Source of the DNA: Budorcas taxicolor | Taxonomy: Eukaryota; Chordata; Mammalia; Artiodactyla; Bovidae | Assembly (NCBI RefSeq): GCF_023091745.1 | Contig: NC_068915.1 | Location: 34,836,001 to 34,900,000 of the forward strand | DNA: 64,000 bases | Direction of reading: 5' to 3' | Shown here: positions 1 to 10,375 of the stretch, piece after piece | Numbering within the stretch: position 1 is the stretch's first letter | Layout: each line of letters starts with the position of its first letter | Position numbers and translations under genes: made by a program | Notes under the pieces: model-generated | The model's database searches: none | Told to the model about the DNA's origin: nothing | What the model saw: only the letters and a program-made list of their open reading frames with translations

Positions 1-434
1 GAAAACAAATTATATAAAACCAATTAAACCAAAAATTCTTCATGAGTTAAAGCACACAAACTAGTATGTGTGTCTTTTTTTCAAACCCCATAATGTGGCA
101 TGTGAAATAAAATCGGTTTTCAAAAGGTATTGTGTTGAGTAATATTTTTCAAAAACCAAGTCCTTTTAAGGACTATCTCACTCATTAAAACTGTTCTTCT
201 GATACGCAAAGTAAACATTATTTATCTTCTGAACAATTTGGTTAACGCTGTTGATTCATAAGGTACTCTTGTTCTGGCCTCAACCAAGTTATCTACACCT
301 TAAAGCAGATTCAGGAGATTCATCATATTTGTTTTATCATTTTTATAATTAACTAATGAAATACACTGCACTCATTATTTTATAAGAGATAAAATTTATA
401 AATGTTCATTTTTGTCCCCAAGCAAATAAATTAA
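1..434. other. AT-rich presumed intron, nothing recognised
   Basis: Low-complexity, AT-rich sequence with no frame, splice-flanked exon or repeat that I can name. It would lie in the CCSER1 intron downstream of the exon in the direction of transcription. Confidence 0.5.
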
Positions 435-464
435 GCTGCTGCTGCTGCTGCTGCTGCTGCTGCT
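435..464. repeat. (GCT)10 trinucleotide microsatellite
   Basis: Ten uninterrupted GCT units, directly joined to the BOV-A2-type SINE that follows. This is the usual tail of that SINE read in reverse. On the minus strand, the presumed sense strand of CCSER1, it reads as (AGC)10. Confidence 0.95.
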
Positions 465-625
465 AAGTCGCTTCAGTCGTGTCCAACTCTGTGCGACCCC
501 ACAGACGGCAGCCCAGCAGGCTCCCCCGTCCCTGGGATTCTCCAGGCAAGAACACTGGAGTGGGTTGCCATTTCCTTCTCCATGAAAGTGAAAAGTGAAA
601 GTGAAGATGCTCAGTCGTGCTCTTC
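435..625 (-). mobile_element. BOV-A2-type SINE, minus strand
   Basis: The run AAGTCGCTTCAGTCGTGTCC followed by the GGATTCTCCAGGCAAGAACACTG block and the AAGTGAAAAGTGAAAGTGAAG linker is the reverse of the ruminant dimeric BOV-A2 SINE. The second monomer is cut off after about 15 bases. The GCT tract is its 3' tail. Confidence 0.88.
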
Positions 626-1871
626 TATATTTTTAAGGCACCCTTTGCCCTTTATCATGGTTGCCTAACAAACACAGCTCAGATTGCTATGTTGCCTAAT
701 ATTCAGTTTATTCAAATTGGTTTCACTTTTATTGTGAAAAATCTTTAAAAACACAAAAATAGAGAAAACATTACAATTGGTCAATGAAACTTTTACCCCA
801 AGCTTTGATAATTTTCAATAATTTACCAACAATGTTTCCATCTATTTCCTCCTCCATATTTGTTAGTAAAGCAAATCTCAGATACCATATCATTTCAACC
901 ACGTTTTGTTTTCCTCAAAAACAAAATTAAAGAAAAATAACACCCAAAAAATAAAAATAATTCTGTGATAATTATCCCCTCCTTATTCAAACTTCTCTGA
1001 TAAACTCATAAATATATGTTTTACAGTGTTTTATGTTTTGCAAAAAAAGGTGTCACATTGCATTTGCCACTTTTAATCTATAATACCCTTCTTTTTATCA
1101 TGTCATTTACTTGTTGAAAAATCCAGACCATATGTCCTGTAGAATTCCCCATGTTCTATATTTACTTATTGGCAATCCCATCATAACATTTTACATTCCC
1201 TCTCCCCTCACCCCAATACTTCCTGTAAAATTATGGTTTAATTAAGAGACTTAAATAAATAGATTTAGTACTTGTGGGCAGGAGTGGTGTTGCTGTGTAG
1301 TTCTCTAGTCATTTCATTAAGAGAGACAAAATGTCTACTTGTTACACTTGAACTAAAGCTAGAGGTCAATGACGTTAGGTACTTTCTATCAATTCAATTA
1401 CTGAAAAGTCCACCACTAATAATATATTTTTACCATCATGCTATGGCATATATAGAGACCATAATGATTCCCTTTAATGACTGCTCAATGTACCACTGTA
1501 TGTTCAACAAACATCCTGTCGAAGGACATCTGAGATGTTTCCAATATTTTGCAATGAGTAGCTATTTGCATATATTATTTTGTAAACTTCCAGTGTTTTA
1601 CAATTAAATTTATAAATGTTCGATAGTTGATCTAAAGGTAAATGTGTGTGTAGTTTTGGCAGATGTTGACAAAAAAGGTGTACATTGGCACCATGTGTAA
1701 TTCTTTAAAATAAATATATATGAATGGAAAAATTATATAAGGTATTTGCATAAAAGTAAAAAATATATACATTTTTAACATATCTGTAAAATCAAATCCA
1801 CGAATAATGTCCCAAGAAATGGTTATCCTAAATTCATTGGCATTTAAGTTTAAAAAAAATTAGCTTATTTT
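626..1871. other. AT-rich intron, no gene seen
   Basis: AT-rich with short A runs. The longest open frame (about 111 codons, 1272-1607) has a composition typical of chance frames and no recognisable domain, so I do not call it. Old, unrecognised repeat remnants are likely. Confidence 0.45.
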
Positions 1872-2950
1872 TGATATTAGCCTAAAATCCTAACACCACA
1901 CACAAAAACAAACTCAAAATGGATTAGACTTAAATGTAAGGCCAGAAACTATAAAGCTCTTAGAGGAAAACGTAGGCAGTACACTCTTTGATATAAATCA
2001 TAGTAAGATGCTCTTTGACCCACCTCCTAGAGTAATGGAAATAAAAACCAAAATAAACAAATAGGACTTCATGAAATTTAAAACCTTGGGCACAGCAAAG
2101 GTAAGATTAAGAGACAACCTGCAGAATAGAAGAAAATAATTGCCAATGAAACAACTGACAAGGGATTAATGTCCAACATATATAAACAGCTCATATAGCT
2201 CAATATCAGAAAAACAAACAGTCCAATAAAAACTGGGCAGAGGACCTAAACAGCTATTTCTCCAAAAAAGACATACAGATGGCTAATAAACACATGAAAA
2301 GATGCTCAACTATTAGAGAAACGCAAATTAAAACTACAACGAGGTATCATTTCACACATCAGTCAGGATGGCCATCATCAAAAAATCTGCAAAGAATAAA
2401 TGCTGGACAGGATTTGGAGAAAAGGGAACCCTCTTGCACTGTTGAGGAGAATATAAATAAACTGATACAGCCATTATGGAGAGGAGTATGGAAATTCCTT
2501 TAAACCTGCCACCTGACCCAGTAATCCCACCTCTGGCCATATACCCTGAGAAAACCATAACTGAAAAAGGCACATGTACGCCAATGTTCATAGCAGCACT
2601 ATTTACAATAGCTAGGACATGGAAGCAACCTAGATGTCCATCACAGAGGAATGGATTAAGAAGCTTATATACCACAAATGGAATATTACTTAACCATATA
2701 AAGAACAAATTGGAGTCAGTTCTAGTGAGGTTGATGAATCTAGAGTCTGTTATATGGAATGAAGTAAATCAGAAAGATTAAAAAAAAATATTGTATACTA
2801 ATGCATATATACAAAATCTAGAAAAATGGTATTGATGAACCTATTTGCAGGGAAGGAATGGAGACACAGATAAAGAGAACAGACTTATGGGCACAGTGGG
2901 GAAGGAGAGAGTGGGATGAATGGAGGAAGTATCATAGACATATACACATT
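1872..2950 (+). mobile_element. L1 LINE 3' part (end of ORF2), plus strand, first half
   Basis: The sequence follows the 3' end of mammalian L1. In shifting frames it encodes the ORF2 C-terminal region: HMKRCST then RETQIKTTTRYHFT near 2290-2360, and PMFIAALFTIARTWKQPRCP near 2580-2640. ORF2 is the endonuclease/reverse transcriptase; only its tail is present and it is broken by frameshifts and stops. The element is 5' truncated and continues after a BovB insertion at 2951-3493. Confidence 0.85.
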
Positions 2951-3493
2951 CAGCTCAGTTCAGTTCAGTTCAGCCACTCAGTCGTGTCTGACTCTTTGCG
3001 ACACTATGGACCACAGCACGCCAGGACGTCCCGTCCATCACCAACTCCCGGAGTTTACCCAAACTCATGTCCATCAAGTCGGTGATGGCATCCAACCATC
3101 TCATCCTCTGTCGTCCCCTTCTCCCCCTGCCCTCAATCTTTCCCAGCATCAGGGTCTTTTCCAATGAGTTGGTTCTTCACATCAGGTGGCCAAAGTATTG
3201 GAGTTTCAGCTTCAACATCAGTCCTTCCAATGAACACTCAAGACTGATCTCCTTTAGGATGGACTGGATGGACCTCCTTGCAGTCCAAGGGACTCTCAAG
3301 AGTCTTCTCCAACACCACAGTTCAAAAGCATCAATTCTGCTCTCAGCTTTCTTTATAGTCCAGTTCTCACAAACATACATGACTACTGGAGAAACCATAG
3401 CCTTGACTAGATAGACCTTTGTTGGCAATGTAATGTATCTGCTTTTTAATATGCTGTCTAGGTTGGTCATAACTTTCCTTCCAAGGAGTAGGT
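2951..3493 (-). mobile_element. BovB LINE 3' end, minus strand, inside the L1
   Basis: It begins with CAGTTCAGTTCAG, the reverse of the BovB 3' terminus, and continues through the conserved 3' region to the segment reading CCAAGGAGTA, where homology stops. Read on the minus strand it covers the C-terminal part of the BovB reverse-transcriptase ORF (…ESRIDAFELWCWRRLL…) and the 3' untranslated end. It is 5' truncated. The L1 resumes at once on the far side, so it inserted into an existing L1. I could not find a clear target-site duplication. Confidence 0.9.
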
Positions 3494-3704
3494 ACATTAT
3501 CATATGTTAAATAACTGGTGAGAAGTTGTTATATAACACAGCGAGACAGTCTGGCACTCTGTGATGATCTAGATGGGAAGGCTCAAGAGGGAGGTAATAT
3601 ATGTCTAATTATGGCTGATTTGCATTGTTGAATGGCAGAAACCATCACAACATTGTAAAGCAATGTTCTTCCAATTAAAAAGTAAATTAAAAATATTAAA
3701 AATT
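3494..3704 (+). mobile_element. L1 LINE 3' UTR, second half
   Basis: After the BovB the L1 3' UTR resumes (GAGAAGTTGTTATATAACACAGC, then AACATTGTAAAGCAATGTTC) and ends in an A-rich tail of AAATTAAAA units. This completes the L1 that starts at 1872. Confidence 0.82.
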
Positions 3705-4671
3705 AAAGGTAAATTAAAACATTGTTTTGATAACTGCTATTATACATAACATACTGCATGAACAAAAATCCATGATAAAATGTTATACCTGTAAACAACC
3801 TTAGAGATTATGTCTAATTCATAAAATTTAAAAACATGGACAATAAATTCCAAGAGTGGATTTTCTCAAATGTATGCAGTAGGACTCAGTATTTTGAAAT
3901 TCTACTTTAATGTTACTTCTGCTTTCACTTGAAAATGACTATATTCAAAGTATTTTTAGCATTAAAAAAAAGTAAAACCTTGCCATTGTAGTCAAATATT
4001 TAAATTTGACTGAACAATTAATCCCTATATCCTACATCAAAAGCAATAATTTTGTTATTGAAACTATTATACTTTAATACCTTAATACAAATATAAATAC
4101 AAACATATATAATGGGTTCCCTTCTTAATTTATTTAGCAAGAATTTGTTTCTCACACACTGTATCTCTCTGTGTGTATGTGTTTATGAGTGTGTGTTTTT
4201 GGTTTCTAGTGGTATTTATTACTTTTGAGGTCAATCCTACTGCATTATCTAGCACAGTTATTACTGAGATGGCTAAGATTTGAAAGAGTAAACTTAAATC
4301 CACAAAACTTTCATTTGCTGATATCAAATAAGTGAAAGACAGGATTATATTATTGTTCCCCTCTTTAAAAAAAGAAGATATTAACTTTTTCATTAAGTGT
4401 TTCATCAGAATTTCCCCCATGGAAACACCTTTGTTTCATATTTTTTCTTATTTAATAATTATCTTCCAACAAAACTTACTTTCATAATAGGTTATAAGAT
4501 CAGCAGAATAATGTATCCAGGTTACCTACCATTCATCCTGCGCACGGAATAGACAGACTGGGGACTAATGAAAAGCCTGAATGCAGCCTAAAGCAATATT
4601 TAGCTGATCAAATGCAAGCTAAACGACTAAGACCTGAGTTGTAAGAAATTGTGCATTTCCTCAATACTTAC
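3705..4671. other. CCSER1 intron just downstream of the exon
   Basis: AT-rich sequence with no recognised repeat or second exon. A 96-codon minus-strand frame at 4130-4420 has no domain features and is probably chance. The donor splice site lies at the right edge. Confidence 0.5.
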
Positions 4672-4765
4672 CTGAAGGATGCAGATTCTGTTCCTCTAAA
4701 AATTCCAAATCAAGCATTAGATCATCTTCATCCAGTTCACAAGAGCCCAAATTATTCAAAACATC
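4672..4765 (-). CDS. CCSER1: Internal coding exon of CCSER1 (coiled-coil serine-rich protein 1)
   Basis: Seen: on the minus strand a pyrimidine-rich tract ending in CAG (acceptor AG at 4767-4766) leads into 94 bases and then CAG|GTAAGT (donor GT at 4671-4670). Only one of the three frames is open; the other two hit a stop within the first four codons. The open frame gives 31 codons plus one base, so the exon starts in phase 0 and ends in phase 1. The peptide is short and acidic, with LGSCEL followed by DEDDLMLDLEF and ending HPS. Known: CCSER1 and its paralogue CCSER2 share a region of the form LGSC-(D/E)L-acidic-DDLMLD; that comparison is from memory. The stretch after DLMLD differs from what I recall of CCSER2, so CCSER1 is preferred. 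CCSER1 spans more than a megabase, which fits a single exon in 64 kb. Its molecular role is poorly defined; cell-division defects have been linked to its loss. Inference: the gene is transcribed right to left here, with introns on both sides. The exon is well supported, the gene name a little less so. Confidence 0.82.
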
Positions 4766-5432
4766 CTGGAAAAAAAGCAAAATCAATAGTTAGAAACTAA
4801 AACACTGAGAAACTAAGACAAATACCCACATTTAGATGTCATGAAGTAAAAAAGAACTCAAACTTCGCAAAGAAATGTTTTAACTGAACCCCAGAAATTA
4901 TTTTCTTATCTTACAAGCTTTAACATTATTAGCACAAAAAATTGCAATAATTATAAAAATTTTAACTCATTAAAAATGCACCAAGAGGTTTTTCAAAAGT
5001 ATGGAAGAGTGTGAAGTAAACCTTTAGATATTTATCATACCAATCTGAGTAACAGTCTTCTAACACATTTAATGAATTATTTCTCAAACAGTTTTTTTAA
5101 ACTGTGCCAACTCTGAAATGTGTATTGTTGAAAGGGGGGATCCAGTTACTGTTTCCCAATCATTTGCTTTGGATTAGGAGGGATTCACAGTATAAATTAA
5201 TATCAATTAAGTTAAAAATTAATTATTGAATTTTATGTCACAAATATCAGAACTAGATCATGTTACTTTTTCATTTCTTTTTCAAGAGGGCAAATAGTAT
5301 AGTAAACTAGAAGGAGATATTGAAAAATCTTGAGGGAAATCAGTGATGGGCAGAGGTAGAAACTCTTGAAGGAGGACTACATTCCTGATCTGTATATTTG
5401 TGTAACATTGGTAGAGACCAGGTTAAAAAACA
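4766..5432. other. CCSER1 intron just upstream of the exon
   Basis: On the minus strand this holds the polypyrimidine tract (4768-4778) that feeds the exon acceptor. The rest is AT-rich and I recognise nothing else. Confidence 0.5.
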
Positions 5433-5626
5433 ACTTCCCTGATAGCTCCAACAGTAGAGAATCTGCCTACAGTGCATGAGACCCAAGTTTCATCCCTTGG
5501 TCAGGAAGATTCCCTGGAGAAGGGGATGGCTACCCACTCCAGATTTCTTGCCTGGAGAATTCCATTGACAGAGAAGCCTCGTGAGCTGCAATCCATGGGG
5601 ATGTGAAGAGTCAAACATAACTGAGC

Positions 5627-5627
<1 letters not shown>
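5433..5627 (+). mobile_element. Bov-tA SINE, plus strand
   Basis: It starts with the tRNA-like head (CTTCCCTGATAGCTC … TAGAGAATCTGCCT … box B region near 5490), passes through GGAAGATTCCCTGGAGAAGG, and ends with the Bov-A body (ATTCTTGCCTGGAGAATTCC … GAGTCAAACATAACTGAGCAAC). It is a complete but diverged copy. Confidence 0.9.

Positions 5628-5657
<30 letters not shown>
5628..5657. repeat. (CA)15 microsatellite at the SINE tail
   Basis: An uninterrupted CA tract directly follows the Bov-tA 3' end and probably grew from its tail. Confidence 0.95.
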
Positions 5658-5660
<3 letters not shown>

Positions 5661-5938
5661 AAGAAAAGTAAGAAATTACTCATAGAGACTAGGATTAAAA
5701 TAACAAAAGTAACAACAACAAAAAAAGAACATCAAGAAGTACCACCTAAATGTTAAATATGATACCATAATATTCCAGATTACCTTTTCCATTGATTTGA
5801 ATATTACCATTATTTATATTTAAAGAAGTATAATATTTGTTAAAGTAAGCCTAATAATGTTGTCAAATGGATACAAACACTTTAGTTCTTGGAATTAAAT
5901 CAGAGATATTGCAACTTTTGAATATACCACTCTCATTT

Positions 5939-6470
5939 GAAAGGAAAGTTATTACCAACCTAGACAGCATATTAAAAAGCCAAGATATTACCTCGCCAAC
6001 AAAGGTCCATCTAGTCAAGGCTATGCTTTTTCCAGTAGTCATGTATGGATGTGAGAGTTGGACTGTGAAGAAAGCTGAGCACTGAAGAACTGATGCTTTT
6101 GAACTGTGGTGTTGGAGAAGACTCTTGAGAGTCCCTCGGACTGCAAGGAGATCCAACTAGTCCATCCTAAAGGAGAACAGTCCTGGGTGTTCATTAGAAG
6201 GAATGATGCTGAGGCTGAAACTCTAATACTTTGGCCACCTCATGTGAAGAGTTGACTCATTGGAAAAGACCCTGATGCTGGGAGGAATTGGGGACAGGAG
6301 GAGAAGGGGACGACAGAGGATGAGAAGGCTGGATGGCATCACCAACTCGATGGACATGAGTCTGGGTGAACTACAGGAGTTAGTGATGGACAGGGAGGCC
6401 TGGTGTGCTGTGATTCTTGGGGTCACAGAGAGTCGGACATGACTGAGCGACTGAACTGAACTGAACTGAA
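5939..6470 (+). mobile_element. BovB LINE 3' end, plus strand
   Basis: A 5'-truncated BovB. It starts within the reverse-transcriptase ORF (AAAGTTATTACCAACCTAG), passes the conserved GVGELD-like C-terminal region, and ends in three CTGAA units at 6470. Two open segments (5867-6085 and 6260-6442) are broken by a stop after AEH. It shows no sign of function. Confidence 0.92.
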
Positions 6471-6776
6471 TATTGTAAAAAAAAATTGAATTAAATATTA
6501 CTGAACTTTAGAAACACATGTTATCTGTGAATAGAGCATAGTAGTTTCAAAGGTGATAAATATAACCAAATATATGTGCTTCTTTATATTAAGTTATAAG
6601 GTACTGTTACTATATTGGATTCAATTGTATTATACTGTGTCTGTATTAAGTACAAGGGATCTAATAGTTTATAAATAAAAGCAACTGCTTCTTGGATGCT
6701 CTATGATATCATGTGGCAAGGATAGCCCACTGAAAATAAGTTGCTTATTTATATAGCATCAAAGATATTATGAATA
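6471..6776. other. AT-rich intron between two BovB copies
   Basis: About 300 bases of AT-rich sequence separating a plus-strand and a minus-strand BovB 3' end. Nothing else is recognised. Confidence 0.5.
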
Positions 6777-8093
6777 CCAGTTCAGTTCAGTCGCTGAGTC
6801 GGGTACAACTCTTTACAACCACATGGACTGTAGTACACCAGGCTTCCCTGTCCATCACCAATCCCGGTGCTTACTCAAACTCATGTCCATAAAGTCAGCA
6901 ATGCCACACAACTATCTCATCCTCTGTTGTCCCCTTCTCCTTCCACCTTCAATCTTGCCCAGTATCAGGGTCTTTCCAAGTAAGTCAGCTCTTTGCATCA
7001 GGTGGCCAAAGTATTGGAGTTTCAGCTTCACCATCAGTCCTTCTAATGAATATTCAGGACTGATCTCCATTAGGATGGACTGGTTTGATCTCCTTTCAGT
7101 CCAAGGGTCTCTCAAGAGTCTGCTCCAACACCATAGTTCAAAAACATCAATTCTTCAGCGCTCAGCTTTCTTTATAGTCCAGCTCTCACATCCATACATG
7201 ACTACTGGAATAACCATAGCTTTGATGGAATGGATCTTTGTTGGTAAAGTAATGTCTCTGCTTTTTAATATGCTGTCTAGGTTGGTCATACCTTTGCTTC
7301 CAAGGAGCAAACGTCTTTTAATTTCATGGCTGCAGTCACCATCTGCAGTGATTTTGGAGCCCCCAAAATAAAGTCTGTCACTGTTTCCACTGTTTCCCCA
7401 TCTGTTTACCATAAAGTGCTGGGACCAGATGCCATGATCTTAGTTTTCTGAATGTTGAGCTTTATGCCAACTTTTTCACTCTCCTCTTTCACTGTCATCA
7501 AGAGGCTCTTTAGTTCTTCTTTTTCTGCCATAAGGGTGGTGTCATCTGCATATCTGAGGTTATTGATATTTCTCCCGGCAAACTTGATTCCAGTTTGTGC
7601 TTCATCCAACACAGCATTTCTCATGATGTACTCTGCATATAAGTTAAATAAGCAGGGTGACAATATACAGCCTTGATGTACTCCTTTCCCTATTTGGAAC
7701 CAGTTTATGTTCCATGTCCAGTTCTAACAGCTGCCTCTTGACCTGCATACAGATTTCCCAGGAGGCAGGGCAGGTGGTCTGATATTCCCATCTCTTGAAG
7801 AATTTCCACAGTTTGTGGTAATCCACACACTCAAAGGCTTGGCATAGTCAATAAAGCAGAAGTAGATGTTTCTCTGGAATTTTCTTGCTTTCGTGATGAT
7901 CCAACGGATGTTAGCAATTTTCCTCTGCCTTTTCTAAATTCAGCTCGAACATCTGGACATTCTTGGTTCACATATGTTGAAGCCTGGCTTGGAGAATTTT
8001 GAGCATTGCTTTGCTAGCATGTGAGATGAATGCAATTGTGAGGTAGTTTGAAAATTATTTGGCATTGCCCTTCTTTGGAATTGGAATGAAAAC
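6777..8093 (-). mobile_element. BovB LINE, minus strand: 3' segment of an internally inverted copy
   Basis: It starts at CCAGTTCAGTTCAGTCGCTG (reverse of the 3' end) and runs back through the C-terminal region and the reverse-transcriptase core. On the minus strand the RT motif RYADDTTLMAEKEE is visible near 7520-7560, with the YADD catalytic aspartates intact. Frames are broken: 7406-7663 and 7155-7412 carry pieces of the same ORF. Homology on this strand stops at GGAATGAAAAC, where a plus-strand BovB segment begins. Confidence 0.93.
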
Positions 8094-8578
8094 AAGACTA
8101 GGAATTGACTGTGGCTCAGATTATGAACTCGTCATTGGCAAATTCAGACTTAAATTGAAGAAAGTAGGGGAAACGACTAGACCATTCAGTATGACCTAAA
8201 TCAAATCCCTTACGATTATACAGTGGAAGTGACAAATAGATTCAAGGGATTAGAGCTGATAGACAGAGTGCCTGAAGAACTATGTACGGAAGTTCGTGAC
8301 ATTGTACAGGAAGCAGTGATCAAGACCACCCCCAAGAAAAAGAAATGCAAAAAGGCAAAATGGTTGTCTGAGGAGGACTTACAAATAGCTGAGACAAGAA
8401 GAGAAGCTACAGGCAAAGGAGAAAAGGAAAGATACCTATTTGAATGCAGAGTTCCAGTGAACAGCAAGGAGACATAAGAAAGCCTTCCTCAGTGATCAAT
8501 GCAAAGAAATAGAGGAAAACAATAGAATGGGAGAGACTAGTGATCTCTTCAAGAAAATTACAAATATAGGCAACACAA
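8089..8578 (+). mobile_element. BovB LINE, plus strand: inverted 5' segment of the same copy
   Basis: From AAAACAAGACTAGG the sequence is BovB in the opposite orientation. It covers the linker after the endonuclease (…VPEELCTEVRDIV…, KKKCKKAKWLSEEDLQIA in the 84-codon frame at 8223-8477) and stops at about GAAAATTACAAATATA. It is upstream of the neighbouring segment in the element, so the two make one 5'-inverted insertion sharing AAAAC at the junction. Confidence 0.9.
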
Positions 8579-8898
8579 GATAAGCTGCCATTCTCAAAAA
8601 TGCAAAACAGAATATTGAAACAATGAAAGAAATATAATTGAAGTTGATTGTGGAAAATTAAGAGTTTATTTAAGCATATATTACAAGGATACTATTTCTA
8701 AGTTCTATTGCGAGTATTCAAATATGAGAATTTTAATCAAGGAGTCAAAAATACATTGGTTTAAAAATTCTTTAATAATTAAGGTGTAGTAATTGATACA
8801 GCTTCAAATTAGCCTTAATAATTTTATATACTTGTATTTTGAATTTCATTGACCAATATTATCATCTTACCTGTTTTCATCCAAAATTCATAAAAAGG
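8579..8898. other. AT-rich intron, nothing recognised
   Basis: AT-rich sequence between the inverted BovB and the left arm of the inverted repeat. No gene or named repeat is seen. Confidence 0.5.
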
Positions 8899-8966
8899 AT
8901 CTTTTATAACTTTATTTTCAAGCTGAGGATAGATTATCAACGGTCAAATTCAAAATAGGGTTGAAC
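8899..8966. repeat. Left arm of an inverted repeat
   Basis: The first 43 bases (8899-8941) match, without a mismatch, the reverse complement of 10341-10375 joined to 9795-9802. About 10 diverged positions follow, then a further 15-base perfect match (AAAATAGGGTTGAAC) to 9770-9784 reversed. The right arm is interrupted by a BovB at 9803-10340. I do not recognise the arm as a known transposon end. Confidence 0.9.
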
Positions 8967-9039
8967 CGTAGTACCTTGGAAAGTGATTATTTCTGAAGAT
9001 AGTACCATTAAAGAAGAAGCTACAGTTAAATCAACTCAC

Positions 9040-9305
9040 AAGTACGGGCCCTAATACAATATGACTGGTGTTCTTATAGGAAATATTAGGACAGACAAGA
9101 AAGACAGAGGGACAGCCGTGGGAGGACACAGCAAGAAGGCAGCCATCTGCAAGCCAAGGAAAGAGACTTCAGGAGAATCCACACCTGCCTACACTTTGAT
9201 CTTGGATGCCCAGCCCCCAGAACTATAAGAAAATACATGTCAGCCGTTTAAGCCGCCCAGTTGTGGTATTTTGTTATAATAGCCCCAGCACACTTAGACA
9301 ACCAA
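9040..9305 (+). mobile_element. MLT1-type (MaLR) LTR fragment
   Basis: GGGCCCTAATACAATATGACTGGTG, then the segment with TTGATCTTGGATGCCCAGCC and CCAGAACTATAAGAAAATA, and the end AAGCCGCCCAGTTGTGGTATTTTGTT follow the ancient MLT1 LTR in sense orientation, including its polyadenylation neighbourhood. It lies between the two arms of the inverted repeat. Confidence 0.75.
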
Positions 9306-9769
9306 CAACATTTAGAAAACAACGGAGATTAGAAGAAAGGAAATAAATGCATGGCTAGCATATAATTCTGTGTTATGCTACGTAAGGACATTTTTCTCAA
9401 TGTAAGCTTATATGTTTTGCATAGCATTTCTCCCTTAAATTCGAAATTACTTCATTTGATGTACCTAGCTATAGAAAAATATACCAGGTTCTTAAATAAG
9501 CCAAACTTCCTGTTCTTGGTGGATGATCCAAGATGGGCATTTTATCCAAACTTGCTGATGACAGCCTTTTCAGAAAAATGAGAAGTGGTTCTGTCTGGTG
9601 TTAGATACTACAAGGTGTGCATCACAGGGACCTTGGACTTTACTGCATGGTTAAGACCAGATTAAGTTTACTGGGAAAATGTCAAGTGTTGTATTAGTAG
9701 GTCTTCTGATTCTTGGTTCTAGCAATTCCCAAGGTCCAGAAACATACATGATCTTTTCAAGGTTGAACT
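9306..9769. other. Spacer inside the inverted repeat
   Basis: Unassigned sequence. A 68-codon frame at 9375-9581 shows no domain and is not called. GGTTGAACTGTTCAACC-like symmetry occurs at 9761-9777, at the inner edge of the right arm. Confidence 0.4.
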
Positions 9770-10375
9770 GTTCAACCCTATTTTGGATCTAATGGTTGAT
9801 AAGCTTACTCCTTGGAAGAAAAGTTATGTCCAACCTAGCGTATTCAAAAGCAGAGATATTACTTTGCCAACTAAGGTCCGTCTAGTCAAGGCTGCGGTTT
9901 TTCCAGTAGTCATGTATGGATGTGAGAGTTGGACTGTGAAGAAGGCTGAACGCCAAAGAATTGATGTGTTTGAACTGTGGTGTTGGAGAAGACTCTTGAG
10001 AGTCCCATGGACTGCAAGGAGATCCAACCAGTCCATTCTGAAGGAGATCAGCCCTGGGATTTCCTTGGAAGGAATGATGCTAAAGTTGAACTCCAGTACT
10101 TTGGCCACCTCATGTGAAGAGTTGACTCGTTGGAAAAGACTCTGATGCTGGGAGGGATTGGGGGCAGGAGGAGAAGGGGACGAGAGAGGATGAGATGGCT
10201 GGATGGCATCACTGACTCGATGGATGTGAGTCTGAGTGAACTCCGGGATTTGGTGATGGAGAGGGAGGCCTGGTGTGCTGCGATTCATGGGATCACAAAG
10301 AGTCGGACACGACTGAGTGACTGAACTGAACTGAACTGAATCTATCCTCAGCTTGAAAATAAAGTTATAAAAGAT
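9770..10375. repeat. Right arm of the inverted repeat, split by a BovB
   Basis: Bases 9770-9802 and 10341-10375, joined, form the reverse complement of 8966-8899. The join is exact: GTTGATAA followed by TCTATCCTCAG rebuilds the unbroken left-arm sequence. The arm therefore existed before the BovB at 9803-10340 inserted. Confidence 0.88.
9803..10340 (+). mobile_element. BovB LINE 3' end, plus strand, boundaries fixed by a paralogous empty site
   Basis: The copy begins at GCTTACTCCTTGGAAG in the C-terminal part of the RT ORF and ends in CTGAA repeats. It includes the conserved AERQRIDVFELWCWRRLLRVPW segment. The left arm at 8899-8966 lacks this 538-bp block, so both ends are known to within a base or two. 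No target duplication longer than about 2 bp is present. Confidence 0.93.

Noticed and set aside
1272..1607. 111-codon open frame on the plus strand
   Set aside because: No domain, no splice or promoter context, AT-rich codon content and no repeat-derived homology; chance frame.
5423..5520. Bov-tA heads as real tRNA genes
   Set aside because: The tRNA-like heads carry many mutations, lack a foldable full cloverleaf and are joined to SINE bodies.
435..5657. Repeated SINE sequences as a CRISPR-like or tandem array
   Set aside because: Copies are dispersed, in both orientations, of unequal length and individually flanked by target duplications; they are retroposons in a mammalian genome.
5501..5683. 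Minus-strand frame with a run of VCVC residues
   Set aside because: It is only the (CA)15 microsatellite and the reversed Bov-tA translated.
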